Shown piece by piece: positions 63,550 to 64,000 of a DNA stretch of 64,000 bases (positions within the stretch are counted from its first letter, which is position 1; each line of letters starts with the position of its first letter). Source of the DNA: Bedellia somnulentella (Eukaryota > Arthropoda > Insecta > Lepidoptera > Bedelliidae); NCBI GenBank assembly GCA_963576735.1, contig OY755184.1:4402001-4466000 (forward strand), written 5' to 3'. A program made the position numbers and the translations under genes. The notes beneath the pieces were generated by a model, which worked only from the letters and a program-made list of their open reading frames with translations, had not been told where the DNA came from and did not search any database.

Positions 63550-64000
63550 TTATCGATGTATGTGCATACGAAATAGCAACTTTTATAACAATATATGACA
63601 TAACGTTGTTTTATTGTTACTGTGTATAATTTATATTAATTTAGCGCTTGTTTTTTCCCTTTATTGTCTATTGGCTGAAAATCAGCGTCACAGTAGTTAA
63701 ATGCTCAACATCTGTGGCATCTTGCTGAGCCAATGACCATTTTGATGCAAAGGGTTCGTTTTTGTTTTGTGTTTCTGTTATTTCAATTATGTATTATTTT
63801 ATTTTTGTTTTGTGTGTTGTACTTAAATATTATCCTATGCACCTAATAAACATTATTTCTTTCTTTGTTTATTCTTTAAAAACGAGGCAGGTCACTAGAT
63901 TCATAATAAAAACAACAAAATATAATCACTCTCGCATTCTTTGCAATATTTCCAACTTGAATAATGTTAAAGAATGAGGTTCGTTGGCTACTTACATGGT
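63550..64000. other. Putative intron, nothing recognised
   Basis: AT-rich to the window edge; the small plus frame at 63762-63977 is Phe/Ile/Tyr-rich and looks random. Confidence 0.4.

Overview
The window looks like AT-rich insect nuclear DNA, most likely from a moth or butterfly. The basis is spliced genes with GT-AG introns, a mariner transposase, and several repeats whose wording I recognise from lepidopteran genomes: the agggttccgtagcc MITE, the 'cctatgtccagcagtggacg' LINE end, and the 'gaccggatgaaccgat' repeat. I cannot name the species. There is no sign of bacterial, organellar or viral-genome organisation.

Layout. 1-~5.1 kb: a Ty3/gypsy-type LTR retrotransposon on the minus strand with one intact 1504-codon gag-pol frame and a tRNA-Lys primer-binding site. 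~6.4-7.4 kb: possible unrecognised exons. 9.8-28.1 kb: phosphoserine phosphatase (PSPH; astray/aay in Drosophila), six exons on the plus strand encoding 252 aa, with introns packed with mobile elements, including an intact mariner in intron 4. 29.5-32.1 kb: a hAT-like non-autonomous element and a decayed Tc1/mariner DD37D-type transposase. 34.2-35.6 kb: two unrecognised minus-strand reading frames, one a Cys-rich and Thr-rich probably secreted protein. 40.5-43 kb: a promoter-like GC-rich, GATA-rich tract, then a first coding exon (76 codons, clear GTGAGT donor) of a plus-strand gene. The remaining ~21 kb to the window end could be its intron; it holds repeats and some non-repetitive islands rich in homeodomain/POU-like sites.

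The dominant content is retroposons. I named four families for this report: SINE-A (~250 bp, no obvious tRNA head, ~45 full or relic copies), SINE-T (~370 bp, tRNA-derived head), SINE-P (short, tRNA-derived, often a fold-back), and LINE-C (only 3' ends of a non-LTR element). LINE-C, SINE-A and SINE-T have unrelated 5' bodies but share a ~45-nt 3' end: a CTCTGSCWACCCC segment, a small C/G stem-loop, GGCGTGA or GCCGTGA, then an ATG-rich microsatellite tail. Many copies have 8-15 bp target duplications. This fits a LINE whose reverse transcriptase is used by two independent SINEs through a common 3' hairpin. SINE-P gives perfect or near-perfect palindromes at three of five sites, also with 13-16 bp target duplications. 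These two patterns are the most interesting things I see. All annotation is by eye; nothing was searched or aligned computationally.
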